A DNA stretch of 64,000 bases. Origin: Phycisphaera sp. GTDB taxonomy: Bacteria; Planctomycetota; Phycisphaerae; Phycisphaerales; UBA1924. Each line of letters opens with the position of its first letter. Position 1 is the first letter of the stretch. The notes below the pieces were generated by a model, which worked only from the letters and a program-made list of their open reading frames with translations, was not told the DNA's origin and made no database searches. The stretch covers positions 372,001 through 436,000 of the forward strand of contig RHLH01000001.1 of assembly GCA_003712165.1 (NCBI GenBank), in the 5' to 3' direction. Below, in pieces: positions 25,613 through 34,523 of the stretch. Both the position numbers and the translations under genes were made by a program.

Positions 25613-27783
25613 GCCTGGGCCTCCGGCACATGGTGGGCCTGCATCGATCGAGCCGACCAGCGTGCGAGTACGGTCTCGATCACTGCGCACGCCAGCGCGA
25701 AGACGATGAGCCAGAAGAGAAGCCCGCTTTCACTCTTCGCGCTCGTGCTCGTTGTAGCCGTCGCCGCGCCGACGGTGGCGCCTTCGGTGTCGATCCACGC
25801 GAGTTGATCGCTGCCGCCCGCTGTCGCCGCGAGCCAGGGCTCGAGGGCAGCTTGATTTGTGACGCCCGCCCGCGAGCCACGCACATCAGGGAGCACAGCG
25901 AGGATCCCCGACACCTCGCCCGCTTCGTCGCGCAGCTCGTACCGACCGGCAAGGCGGATCGGCGCTTCGACAGGATCGCCCTCGCTGTTGACGATCTCAG
26001 AAGCGACGGGCATCTGTGTCGAGGTGTCGCCCGCTGTGCGCAGGGCCCTATCCGCCGCGAGCCCGATTCCTTGACGGATCAACTCCTGCACGAGCGGCAC
26101 CATGAGCGGGCGCGTCGGCAGATCGGTCCAGCCGAGGCTCGTCGGCGATGCCAGGTACACAACGAGACCGGGCGAAACCCGGCCCGTCACCGTCTCGGGC
26201 CTCGCGGCTGCGAGCAGCGTGGAACCATCGGTGAGCCTCAAGATCGACGGGTCGTCGTCCTGCTCCGGGATGAGCGGCAACAGCTTGTTGAACGAAACAC
26301 CAGAAGAGAGCTGATCCAGTTCGCCCGCGATCATCGCCAGGAGCCTGTCGCTGGGCGCTCTGGATTCAGTGTTGATCCGCGCATCGCTCGCAACCGCGAC
26401 CGGTTCACGCGAGATCGACCAGTTCAGGCCGAGTGACTCCGTCATCGAGTCGGTCCAGAGCTGAACCGAATCCTTGGCGGGAGGCGTGACGACGAGCAGA
26501 CCACCGCGATCAACAAAGCGCCGAAGCATCGACCAGCCGTCGTCCGCCAGCTCGTCCGGCTCGAGAAGGAACACCGCATCGAGCGTCGCGAGCCTCGGCG
26601 CATCAAGGAGCGAGGGCGTTGTGTCCACGATGCGGAGTTCGCCGGTCGTTTCGCCCGGGCTGAGCGCGAGCCTGATCCAGTCCGCGGGGGTGAACCGATC
26701 GATGCCGACCTGCCCGACGAGCGGCCTTGACGCGATGACACCCACGCGCAGCACGCTGCGTCTGTCGATCGGTGTGATGACCGAGTTGTCGGCGTCGTTC
26801 GAGTCACTCGGGAGCGAAGCAACGAGCGTGGGCGTGCGAGACACGTCGGCGCTCGGCATCGCGAACGAGAGCATGAGCTCTGCCGAGGTCTGCCCAGGTT
26901 CGAAGTCGGCCTGCCCGGTCGTTGCGTTGTTTGTTCCCTCGATGGCCAGCGAGACCCGCACGGACGAGGACTCGCCGATGCCAGCGCCGGAGCGTTCGAT
27001 GATGACTGTCGCCTGGCCGTCACGCTCGGCTTCGCCCAGCACGACGTTCCGCAGGGGTTCGACTCCGGCGATTGCGTAGTTGGTCACGGGTTCCGCCGCG
27101 GGCACGGACGCGATCACGGACACACGGCGCGAATCGCTCGCGAGCCTGGGCAGCGGGCGGTCCGGATCGATCGACCCTTCGCGGAGCCCGCTGACGACCG
27201 CAACGGTGACCGCCGGCGCGTTGTCTTCGTCTGTTGCGATCGCTTCACCGATCAGGTTGAATGCGCCCTCGAGATCTGCGGATGCATCTGTGCGCTCGGA
27301 CTGCTCGATCGCGCGGCGCACCGCAGCGATGTCGCTCGATGCGGGCGTGATCACGCCCCGCGAGGGCGAGGACGCCAGCACAAGCCCGGCTCTGTCGCCC
27401 GCTTCCGGTGTGAGCGTGTCCAGCAGCGCGATCGAGCGCGCCTTATGCGATTCGAAATCTATCGCCCCGCCTAACTTGTTTGCGCTCGATATCGAATCAT
27501 CGAGCACGATGTACAGCTCACGCGGGCCGGTCTGCGTGCCGGTACCTCCGAAGATCGGCTGACCGATCGCCAGCGCGAAGAGCAGCACGAGCGCGCACCT
27601 TGTGAGCAGCAGGAGCAGCTGCTCCAGTGTCATGCGTCGGCGCTTACGCCTGTACGCCTCGATCAGGAACCGCATCGCGCCCCACATGACCGGCTTGCGC
27701 TTCCTCTTCAGGAAGTGCAGGATGATCGGGAGCGCGACGAACGCGGCGCCGAGCGCAAAGAGGATGGGGTTGGCGAAGCTCAT
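25609..27783 (-). CDS. BatA N-terminal-domain membrane protein with VWA-like region
   Basis: About 724 residues. The ATG at 27783 overlaps the DUF58 stop (ATGA). The N-terminus, ANPILFALGAAFVALPIILHFLKRKR, is the BatA/DUF1550 membrane hairpin signature, followed by a second helix (about 60-80). A VWA-like domain follows with ELYIVLDDSISS, a MIDAS-type start. The middle is beta-rich, and a C-terminal helix (GLLFWLIVFALACAVIETVLA) closes the protein. In the Bat (aerotolerance) operons of other bacteria, BatA acts with a DUF58 protein and a MoxR ATPase; no MoxR gene lies in this window. Confidence 0.82.
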   Translation of the reverse strand: MSFANPILFALGAAFVALPIILHFLKRKRKPVMWGAMRFLIEAYRRKRRRMTLEQLLLLLTRCALVLLFALAIGQPIFGGTGTQTGPRELYIVLDDSISSANKLGGAIDFESHKARSIALLDTLTPEAGDRAGLVLASSPSRGVITPASSDIAAVRRAIEQSERTDASADLEGAFNLIGEAIATDEDNAPAVTVAVVSGLREGSIDPDRPLPRLASDSRRVSVIASVPAAEPVTNYAIAGVEPLRNVVLGEAERDGQATVIIERSGAGIGESSSVRVSLAIEGTNNATTGQADFEPGQTSAELMLSFAMPSADVSRTPTLVASLPSDSNDADNSVITPIDRRSVLRVGVIASRPLVGQVGIDRFTPADWIRLALSPGETTGELRIVDTTPSLLDAPRLATLDAVFLLEPDELADDGWSMLRRFVDRGGLLVVTPPAKDSVQLWTDSMTESLGLNWSISREPVAVASDARINTESRAPSDRLLAMIAGELDQLSSGVSFNKLLPLIPEQDDDPSILRLTDGSTLLAAARPETVTGRVSPGLVVYLASPTSLGWTDLPTRPLMVPLVQELIRQGIGLAADRALRTAGDTSTQMPVASEIVNSEGDPVEAPIRLAGRYELRDEAGEVSGILAVLPDVRGSRAGVTNQAALEPWLAATAGGSDQLAWIDTEGATVGAATATTSTSAKSESGLLFWLIVFALACAVIETVLARWSARSMQAHHVPEAQA

Positions 27784-28775
27784 CCAGACTTGCCCTTCTT
27801 GATCTTCGCGTTTCGCTGCGCGACGAACTGCGCGAGCGTGGGCCCGAGCCACTTGCCGCTGGTCACGAGCTGGTAATCAAACCCGAAGCTCAGCGTCGCC
27901 CGCTCGACCGCCTGCAGGTGCTCGCGCATGACCTCGAGGTAGCTCTCGCGGATCGCTCTCGGGTTCACGCGCACGCGCTCTTCGCCCTCGAGCCCCTCGA
28001 AGATCGTGGACTCCCTAAAGGTAAAGCTCTGCTCCGACTCGTCGAGCACCTGGAACACGATCGCGTCGTGCCCCCGGTGCCTGAGGCGCGCCAGCGCCGA
28101 GCGGATCGTCTCTGGGTCCTCGAACAGATCGCTGATGATGACGAACAGGCAGCGGTTGCTGATCTTGGCCAGCGCCTGATCGATGACCCTGCCGTAGCTC
28201 GTGGGCTGGTCGAGTGTCTGGGTCGAGAGCGTCTCGACGATCGGCCTCCACGTCGAACGCTGGCCCGAGCGATCGACCATGCCCGTGATCTCGTCGGCGA
28301 ATGTCATGAGCCCCACGCGGTCGCCCTGGTGGAGCGTGATGTACGCCATCGCGGCGGCCATCGCGGTCGCGTGATCAAACTTCGTCCAGTTCTCCCTGCC
28401 GTGGCTCCCCGTCTGACTGCCTTGGCCGGACGCCTGCGAGAAGGGCAGTGATCCGAATCCCATTGACCCGGAATTGTCGACCATCAGCACGAGGTCGAGG
28501 TTGGTCTCCTGCTGGTACTGCTTGATCTGTAGCTTGTCGGTTCTGGCGTAGACCTTCCAGTCGAGGCGCCTGATGTCATCGCCTGGCGAGTAGGGCCTGT
28601 GCTGGGCGAACTCGACGCTGAACCCCTGGTAGGGAGAGCGGTGCATGCCGCTCATCACGCCCTCGACGATCATCTTGGCCCTTAGTTCAAAGGACTTGAG
28701 CCTCGCCAGTGTCTGCGGGTGCAGGTAGAGCGACGCGTCGCGTGCGGCGTCTTGGGTGTTGGTCGCGTCTGCCAT
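27780..28775 (-). CDS. DUF58-domain protein
   Basis: A 331-residue soluble protein, first gene of the seven-gene operon. The ATG at 28775 gives MADATNTQ; the upstream extension is not conserved in the family and approaches the preceding terminator. The DUF58 core GQHRPYSPGDDIR-type motif appears as FAQHRPYSPGDDIRRLDWKV, followed by a VWA-like half with LVLMVDNSGSMGFG (a full MIDAS DxSxS). DUF58 proteins partner with MoxR AAA ATPases in envelope or metalloenzyme maturation systems. Here the partner ATPase must be encoded elsewhere. Confidence 0.88.
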   Translation of the reverse strand: MADATNTQDAARDASLYLHPQTLARLKSFELRAKMIVEGVMSGMHRSPYQGFSVEFAQHRPYSPGDDIRRLDWKVYARTDKLQIKQYQQETNLDLVLMVDNSGSMGFGSLPFSQASGQGSQTGSHGRENWTKFDHATAMAAAMAYITLHQGDRVGLMTFADEITGMVDRSGQRSTWRPIVETLSTQTLDQPTSYGRVIDQALAKISNRCLFVIISDLFEDPETIRSALARLRHRGHDAIVFQVLDESEQSFTFRESTIFEGLEGEERVRVNPRAIRESYLEVMREHLQAVERATLSFGFDYQLVTSGKWLGPTLAQFVAQRNAKIKKGKSG

Positions 28776-28837
28776 CGCCGCATGGTACCGGGGATAAAGG
28801 AATGAGTGGCGTTCCAACAGATCGAACTCAATTGAGG

Positions 28838-28877
28838 CATAAAGAAAGCCGCGGCCCCCCACGAGAGGGCCGCGGCT
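28838..28877 (-). terminator. Intrinsic terminator of the EF-hand gene
   Basis: An 11-bp perfect stem (AGCCGCGGCCC/GGGCCGCGGCT, loop 9) is followed on the minus strand by TTTCTTTAT. It separates the EF-hand gene from the DUF58 operon on the same strand. Confidence 0.9.
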
Positions 28878-28938
28878 GCTGGATGAGTCGCGGGAATAGG
28901 GGAACCCGGCTCTGTCCGGTGTGACCTCTATAACTCGA

Positions 28939-29724
28939 TCAGTTCGAGTGGTTCTTGACTTTCTCGATCAGCTCGTTCACATCGAGCGCGTCGAGCTCGC
29001 CGTCCTTGTTGAAGTCGGGGATGCGCTCGCCCTCGCTGACGCGGGTGACCGCGGCCTGGACGTCTTGCTCGTTGACCACGCCGTCGCGGTTGATGTCCAG
29101 ACGCCTGCTCTCGCGCTGAGCCTTCATGTACTCCTTGACGGCAACCCGCTCGTCGCCCTCGAGCTTGCCGTTGCCGTCGGCGTCGAAGCGTTCAACGATC
29201 TCGGCCTTCTTGGCTTCCATATGCGACTTGAGCGCTGCGCGCTCGGTCTCGTCGAGCTTGCCGTCCTCGTTCGTGTCAAACTGTTCCTTGAGATGACGCG
29301 CGATCCGGTGGCGCCGGTCGTGCTTCCTGTCCTTGGCGTGGCGCCAGCGGTGCATCGCACGGCCGGCCTCTCGGCGTTCATCGCCTGTGAGTTCGCCGTC
29401 GCCGTCGGCATCGAATTTCTCGATGAGCTTGGCCTTGATTTGAGCGCGCATCTCTTCGTGGTGCGCACGCATGGCTTCGCGAGCGGTCTGGCGTTCGTCC
29501 TCGTCGAGTTCGCCGTCGCCGTTGGCGTCGAACTTTTCGAGAATGCCCTTGCGGAACGCTTCGCGCTTGGCCTGATCTCGCTCTCTATCTCTGGGGCCTC
29601 GGTCGCGTTCGGCTCCACGGTCACCGGCTCTGAACTCACGGTCAGGGGCCCGCTCGAATTGGGCATTGGCCCCGAGGGTGGACCCGAACAAAATCAGTGC
29701 AACAACGGTCGTAACAGCTTTCAT
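28939..29724 (-). CDS. Exported six-EF-hand calcium-binding protein
   Basis: A 261-residue protein with a signal peptide (cleavage near ANAQF) and then charged helices carrying six calcium loops: DANGDGELDEDE, DADGDGELTGDE, DTNEDGKLDETE, DADGNGKLEGDE, DINRDGVVNEQD and DFNKDGELDALD. All loop positions 1, 3, 5 and 12 are acidic or polar as needed to bind calcium. The first four are spaced by about 40-45 residues; the last two are close together like a dockerin pair. It is probably a periplasmic or surface calcium buffer or adaptor. It is transcribed alone, with its own terminator, and is divergent from pfkA. Confidence 0.88.
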   Translation of the reverse strand: MKAVTTVVALILFGSTLGANAQFERAPDREFRAGDRGAERDRGPRDRERDQAKREAFRKGILEKFDANGDGELDEDERQTAREAMRAHHEEMRAQIKAKLIEKFDADGDGELTGDERREAGRAMHRWRHAKDRKHDRRHRIARHLKEQFDTNEDGKLDETERAALKSHMEAKKAEIVERFDADGNGKLEGDERVAVKEYMKAQRESRRLDINRDGVVNEQDVQAAVTRVSEGERIPDFNKDGELDALDVNELIEKVKNHSN

Positions 29725-29869
29725 TGTGCTTCTCCACGAGCGGGTCGCCCAGCAACGACCAGATCTGTTGTTTCCGGCCCCGACACAGGCCGCTCCCAGC
29801 AGGCTAAACGCCGGTCATCGGCTCCGATTGCACCTGTTGGGGCAGGAATTCGCCGATACAAAGCTCAAC

Positions 29870-30967
29870 ATGGACAAACACCCAACCAGGATTGGTGTGC
29901 TCACGGGCGGCGGCGACTGCCCGGGCCTCAACGCGGTGATCAGAGCCGTCGTCAAGGACGCGCTCTACCACGGCATCGACGTGCTCGGGATCGAGGACGG
30001 CTTCCTTGGACTCATCGAGGACCGCGTCAGGCCCCTTGCAAAGAACGACGTCTCCAACATCCTCACCTCGGGCGGCACCATCCTCGGATCATCCAACAAA
30101 GCAAACCCGCAGAAGTACCCCGTCGGGCTCAACGACGACGGCACACCCAAGTTCAAAGACCTCACCGACGTCTGCATGACGCACGTCGAAATCCACGGTA
30201 TCCAGGCGCTCGTCGTCATCGGGGGTGACGGCACTATGTCCGCTGCAAAGCCCTTCGCCGACCGGGGTATCAACTGCATCGGTGTGCCAAAGACCATCGA
30301 CAACGATCTCTGGGGCTCCGACATCACGTTCGGTTTCGCGACTGCGGTGCAGGTCGCGACTGAAGCGCTCGACCGTGTCCACACGACAGCCGCGAGCCAC
30401 CACCGCGTGATGGTGGTCGAGGTGATGGGCCGGAACGCCGGCTGGCTCGCGCTGCACGCGGGTGTCGCGTCGGGCTCTGATGTGATCCTTATCCCGGAGA
30501 TCGAGTTCGATCTCGATGAGGTCTGCAGGGTCTGCGAAGAGCGCTCGCGTCGCGGCAAACGCTTCACGATCATCTGCTGTTCCGAAGGCGCCAAGCCCAA
30601 GGGCGGCAAGCAGCTCATCGAACGCGTCGACCCGACCAGCCCCGACCCGATCCGCTTCGGGGGCATCGGAAAGTGGGTCGCCGACTCTATCGAGGACAAG
30701 ACCGAGATCGAGAGCCGGTACGTCGTGCTCGGGCACGTCCAGCGGGGCGGCACCCCCGCGCCGAGCGACAGGGTGCTGGCCACGCAGTTCGGGCACCACG
30801 CGATGCAGCTTCTCCGGGGTGGCGCGAAGAACCGGCTCGTTGTGATGCAGAGCGGCCAGCTGACGGATGTGGAGATCACCTCCGCTGCCGACAAGCAGAG
30901 GCTCGTCCCGCCCGAGCACGAGTTGATCACCGCGGCCCGGGCGGTCTACACAAGCTTCGGCGACTGA
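29870..30967 (+). CDS. pfkA: 6-phosphofructokinase, Gly104/Lys124 type
   Basis: The enzyme phosphorylates fructose 6-phosphate in glycolysis. The start ATG at 29870 gives a 365-residue product opening MDKHPTRIGVLTGGGDCPGLN; the open frame before it overlaps the divergent promoter region. VVIGGDGTM keeps Gly at E. coli position 104 (ATP-type), while PKTIDND has Lys at position 124 (seen in PPi-dependent enzymes and in trypanosomatid ATP enzymes). EVMGRNAGWLAL, IPEIEF and GHVQRGGTP complete the substrate site. The donor is therefore probably ATP but cannot be fixed from sequence alone. Cytosolic. Confidence 0.92.
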   Translation: MDKHPTRIGVLTGGGDCPGLNAVIRAVVKDALYHGIDVLGIEDGFLGLIEDRVRPLAKNDVSNILTSGGTILGSSNKANPQKYPVGLNDDGTPKFKDLTDVCMTHVEIHGIQALVVIGGDGTMSAAKPFADRGINCIGVPKTIDNDLWGSDITFGFATAVQVATEALDRVHTTAASHHRVMVVEVMGRNAGWLALHAGVASGSDVILIPEIEFDLDEVCRVCEERSRRGKRFTIICCSEGAKPKGGKQLIERVDPTSPDPIRFGGIGKWVADSIEDKTEIESRYVVLGHVQRGGTPAPSDRVLATQFGHHAMQLLRGGAKNRLVVMQSGQLTDVEITSAADKQRLVPPEHELITAARAVYTSFGD

Positions 30968-31020
30968 ATCCGAAGAAACAGAGCTACCCTACCCCGACCC
31001 CCGCGACAGGAGCCGCGCGC

Positions 31021-31938
31021 ATGTCTGACGAGAGCACCCGCAACGAAGAGACGCACACCGATCTGTCCGCCGAGGGTGCGTCCGTGGGTGAGCGTGAGAC
31101 AGCGCCCGCTCGCAGCTCAACATCGACCGCGCGCGCCTCGGGCGGCAAGGCCCGAACAGCGGGACGAAAGGGCAAAGGAAAGAAGAAGAAAGAGAAGAAG
31201 CAGTACGACAGCTTCACCGGCTACCTCTGGGGCGAGTGGATCCGTCCGCTGGGCACCATCTTCATCATCATGGGCCTCTTCAGGCTCACCGTTCTCGACT
31301 GGTTCGACGTCCCCAGCGGCTCGATGGAGCCGACCATCATGACGGGCGACCGGATCTTCGTGAACAAGTCCGCCTTCGGCATCCGCGTTCCGTTCACGAA
31401 GGACACTTGGATCGCGCAGTGGGGCACACCCAACCGAGGCGACATGGTCGTGTGCTACTCACCCGATGAGGGCGATGAGGTCAGGCTTGTCAAACGAATC
31501 GTCGCGGTACCGGGCGACACCATCGAGATGCGCGAGGGCTTCATCTACATCAACGGCGAAGCACCCGAGACTGCGCCAATCGCCCCGGACAAGTTCCCCG
31601 CGATGGACCAGGTCGACGCGACGAAGATGAACTTCTTCATTGAGACAGTTGACGGCAGATCGCACCCCGTCATGTTCAATCAGGAGCGGGGAGGCATCCG
31701 CAATTTCCCGCCGATCGAGGTCCCCGAAGAGCAGTACGTCATCATCGGTGACAACCGCGACAACTCCAAGGATGCGCGGGGCTGGAACGAGGCCAAGGCG
31801 CTGCCCGGTCAGACGATCGCGTTCATGGACATCGACCGGATTCAGGGCCGCGCGTTCCGCGTCGCGTTCAGTCTCGATGGATGGTCACCCAGGTGGGGCC
31901 GGTTCTTCCACCCATTGGATTCCGAGAAGGCTGACTAG
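31021..31938 (+). CDS. lepB: Signal peptidase I
   Basis: LepB removes signal peptides at the outer face of the inner membrane. The 305-residue product starts at an ATG with AGGAG 8 bases upstream. A long hydrophilic N-terminal extension ending in a Lys-rich block (residues 48-60) precedes one membrane helix (about 73-92). The catalytic Ser lies in VPSGSMEPTIMTGD and the Lys in RLVKRIVAVPGD; GDNRDNSKDARGW is the C-terminal box. Its stop codon overlaps the stop of convergent dnaB through the palindrome CTAG. It lies 53 bases after pfkA and may be co-transcribed with it. Confidence 0.95.
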   Translation: MSDESTRNEETHTDLSAEGASVGERETAPARSSTSTARASGGKARTAGRKGKGKKKKEKKQYDSFTGYLWGEWIRPLGTIFIIMGLFRLTVLDWFDVPSGSMEPTIMTGDRIFVNKSAFGIRVPFTKDTWIAQWGTPNRGDMVVCYSPDEGDEVRLVKRIVAVPGDTIEMREGFIYINGEAPETAPIAPDKFPAMDQVDATKMNFFIETVDGRSHPVMFNQERGGIRNFPPIEVPEEQYVIIGDNRDNSKDARGWNEAKALPGQTIAFMDIDRIQGRAFRVAFSLDGWSPRWGRFFHPLDSEKAD

Positions 31939-33590
31939 AACGGCGCGTGCTCGTCGCCGCCGAACTGGTCATCACCGGATGAATCGCTGTCGAACTCGGT
32001 CGGGCCGCCCCCGTCGCGGTGGTCTTCCGCCGGCCCTGTCTTGGCGCGGTTGCCGAACGAGCTGAACCCGCCGCCCGCGCCGAAATCGCTCGTCAGAGGC
32101 TTGGGCTCGGTATCCGTGCTCGGGAGAGGGCTCGGCGCCGACTGCTGGGGTGGGGGCGTGTAGCTGTGTGCGCCGTAGCCGCCGTCGCTAAGCGAGTCGG
32201 TCTTGTTCTTGAAGCGTGTGGTCCTGCTGTCCCATTCGAGCTCGACGACACCCGTGGGCCCGTTTCGCTGCTTGGCGACGATGAGCTCAGTCAGGTTGAG
32301 CTTGTCCTCGTTCTCGATCGCCCAGTCATCGTCACCGATGTGGTAGTACGCCTCGCGGTGCAGGAGCATGACGACGTCCGCGTCCTGCTCGATCGAACCC
32401 GATTCGCGCAGATCCGAGAGCTTCGGCTTGTTATCCGTGCGCTGCGTCGTGCCTCGGTTGAGCTGCGCAAGACAGATCACGGGCAGGTCCAGTTCGCGCG
32501 CCAACGCCTTGATTCCACGCGAGATCTCCGAGACCTCGACCTGCCTGCTCTCGCGAGCCGCGGCGGGCGAGGTGAGCAGCTGCAGATAATCGATCACGAT
32601 GCACCCGATCTGATGCTTGCGGACAAGCCTGCGCGCACGAGCCCGGAGACCCAGCACCGAGAGGTTGGGTGTGTCGTCGATGTAGATCTGCGCCTCACCC
32701 AGATCACCCGCGGCTCGGATGAGCTTCTGGAAGTCAGTCTGGGTGAACTCACCGGTCCGCATCTTGTGGCTGTCCACGCCCGACTTGGCGGACAGCAGTC
32801 GATTGGTAATCGCCTCGCGCGACATCTCAAGGCTGAAGAACGCGATCGAGACCTTGTCGTTCTTGCCCTTCTTTCCCCCGACCGCGCCGCCGAAGGCGAT
32901 CTGCTCGGCAAGGTTGAGCGCCATCGCGGTCTTCCCCATCGAGGGTCTTGCCGCGAGGATGATCATCTCGCCCGCGTGGAGCCCGCTGAGCATCTCGTCG
33001 AGCTTCATGAACCCGGTCGAGATGCCGCTGACGCCCTTGCCCTCGATGGCTTCGAGCCGTTCAATCTCGTCCTGGAGCAGCTCGCTGAGCCCTTGGGCTT
33101 CGTTGGATTGCGCCTGCTCTGCGATCGCGAAGATCTTGCTCTCGGCTTTGTCGAGCACCTCGTTGACGCCGTGCGCATCCTCGCTCGGGTGGTACGCGTC
33201 GTAGAGGATCTGTCCCGAAGCCTCGATGAGCTTGCGGAGCCTGTACTTGTCGGCGACCGTCTTCGCGTAGTACGGCGCGCTCGTCGCCGCTGGCACCGCC
33301 TCGGCGAGTTGGACCAGATACTCCTCGCCCCCGATGTCCTTGAGCTGCTGCGCATCGCGCAGGCTCTCGAGCAGCATGACGAGGTCGCCCGACTGGTGCT
33401 GGTCGTACAGACCGATGATCGCGCGGAAGATCGCCGAGTGGGCAGCGGAGTAGAACATCTCCTCTGTGCTGACATGGGGCAGGACGTCCGCGATCACGGT
33501 CGGGTCGAGGATCATCGAACCGAGCAGGCTCATCTCCGACTCGATCGAGTGGGGGGGCAGCCTATCGAAGAGCTTGTCCACGCTCAGCAT
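31935..33590 (-). CDS. dnaB: Replicative DNA helicase
   Basis: DnaB unwinds DNA ahead of the replisome as a ring of six. The 551-residue product starts at ATG 33590 (LSVDKLFDRLPPHSIESE); the frame upstream lacks family similarity. The N-terminal collar runs to about 165. The RecA-like domain has ILAARPSMGKTAMALN (Walker A), FFSLEMSRE, and CIVIDYLQLL (Walker B), then the DLRESGSIEQDADVV region. A disordered Pro/Gly/Asp tail of about 80 residues follows the core, ending DEHAPF, possibly a protein-interaction tail. The gene is divergent from pdxH. Confidence 0.95.
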   Translation of the reverse strand: MLSVDKLFDRLPPHSIESEMSLLGSMILDPTVIADVLPHVSTEEMFYSAAHSAIFRAIIGLYDQHQSGDLVMLLESLRDAQQLKDIGGEEYLVQLAEAVPAATSAPYYAKTVADKYRLRKLIEASGQILYDAYHPSEDAHGVNEVLDKAESKIFAIAEQAQSNEAQGLSELLQDEIERLEAIEGKGVSGISTGFMKLDEMLSGLHAGEMIILAARPSMGKTAMALNLAEQIAFGGAVGGKKGKNDKVSIAFFSLEMSREAITNRLLSAKSGVDSHKMRTGEFTQTDFQKLIRAAGDLGEAQIYIDDTPNLSVLGLRARARRLVRKHQIGCIVIDYLQLLTSPAAARESRQVEVSEISRGIKALARELDLPVICLAQLNRGTTQRTDNKPKLSDLRESGSIEQDADVVMLLHREAYYHIGDDDWAIENEDKLNLTELIVAKQRNGPTGVVELEWDSRTTRFKNKTDSLSDGGYGAHSYTPPPQQSAPSPLPSTDTEPKPLTSDFGAGGGFSSFGNRAKTGPAEDHRDGGGPTEFDSDSSGDDQFGGDEHAPF

Positions 33591-33772
33591 GACCCGCTGT
33601 TCGCGCTTCGAGTTTGATCGTCCCTGCTCGCTCAACCCGTGCCCCCGTCCTTGGTCCAGAACGGAGCGTACGCAGCGCCGATCGCCCCCGTCTCGGGTTG
33701 TTGGCAAGACTCACACTCAGTCCACGGCAATCGACAACAACCGAGCGCCAAGCGGTGGTCATACCATTAGAC

Positions 33773-34501
33773 ATGACCAGTTCAGGCGGCATCTCGGACG
33801 ACCCGTTCAGCTCAGGCGGCACACTACCAGACGATCTCCCGGCTTCGCCCTGGGGCATCTTCCAGGAATGGTGGGACGACGCGCACACCGGCAGCGAAGG
33901 CGGGCCCGTCCAGCCCAACCCGAACGCCGTCAACATCGCAACACTCGGCGACGACGGCATGCCCGCCAACCGAGTCGTCCTCTGCAAGAAGATGGACCTC
34001 GCAGCCGGCTGGATCTGCTTCTTTACGAACTACGACGGCAGAAAAGGTCGGCAGCTCGACGCGCACCCGAAGGCCTCCGCCTGCTTCCACTGGGACGCGC
34101 TCGATCGGCAGATCCGTATCGAGGGCGAGATCACCCGCAGCCCTGCGCAGGAGAGCGACGACTACTTCGCAACCAGAGCGCTCATCAGCAGGCTCGGCGC
34201 GTGGGCGAGCGATCAGTCCGAGCCCGTCGCCTCGCGCGACGAACTGCTCGCGCACTACGCCGAGGTCATGGAAAAGTTTGAGGTCCCGCTCGACGCGATC
34301 ATGGATCGCGACGCCGGCGTAAACGTGACGATCCCACGACCCGAGCACTGGGGCGGCTACCGGCTCTGGGCGAGCCGCGTCGAACTCTGGATCGGGGGCC
34401 AGGGCCGGTTCCACGACCGCGCTGTCTGGACTCAAGAGCTCACGAAAGAAGGCGACGGCTTTACGGGCGGCGATTGGGACTCGACCCGCCTCCAGCCCTG
34501 A
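33773..34501 (+). CDS. pdxH: Pyridoxamine 5'-phosphate oxidase
   Basis: PdxH oxidises pyridoxine or pyridoxamine phosphate to pyridoxal phosphate with FMN. The 242-residue product starts at ATG 33773 and has NAVNIATLGDDGMPANRVVLCKKMD, FFTNYDGRKGRQL, FHWDALDRQIRIEG (FMN site) and the C-terminal PEHWGGYRLWASRVELW with RFHDRAVW, the family's substrate-binding end. The length is slightly above the usual 215 because of about 25 disordered N-terminal residues. Cytosolic dimer in the family. A 182-base gap separates it from divergent dnaB. Confidence 0.93.
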   Translation: MTSSGGISDDPFSSGGTLPDDLPASPWGIFQEWWDDAHTGSEGGPVQPNPNAVNIATLGDDGMPANRVVLCKKMDLAAGWICFFTNYDGRKGRQLDAHPKASACFHWDALDRQIRIEGEITRSPAQESDDYFATRALISRLGAWASDQSEPVASRDELLAHYAEVMEKFEVPLDAIMDRDAGVNVTIPRPEHWGGYRLWASRVELWIGGQGRFHDRAVWTQELTKEGDGFTGGDWDSTRLQP

Positions 34502-34523
34502 CCCGCAACCCGAAGCAAGCCCA

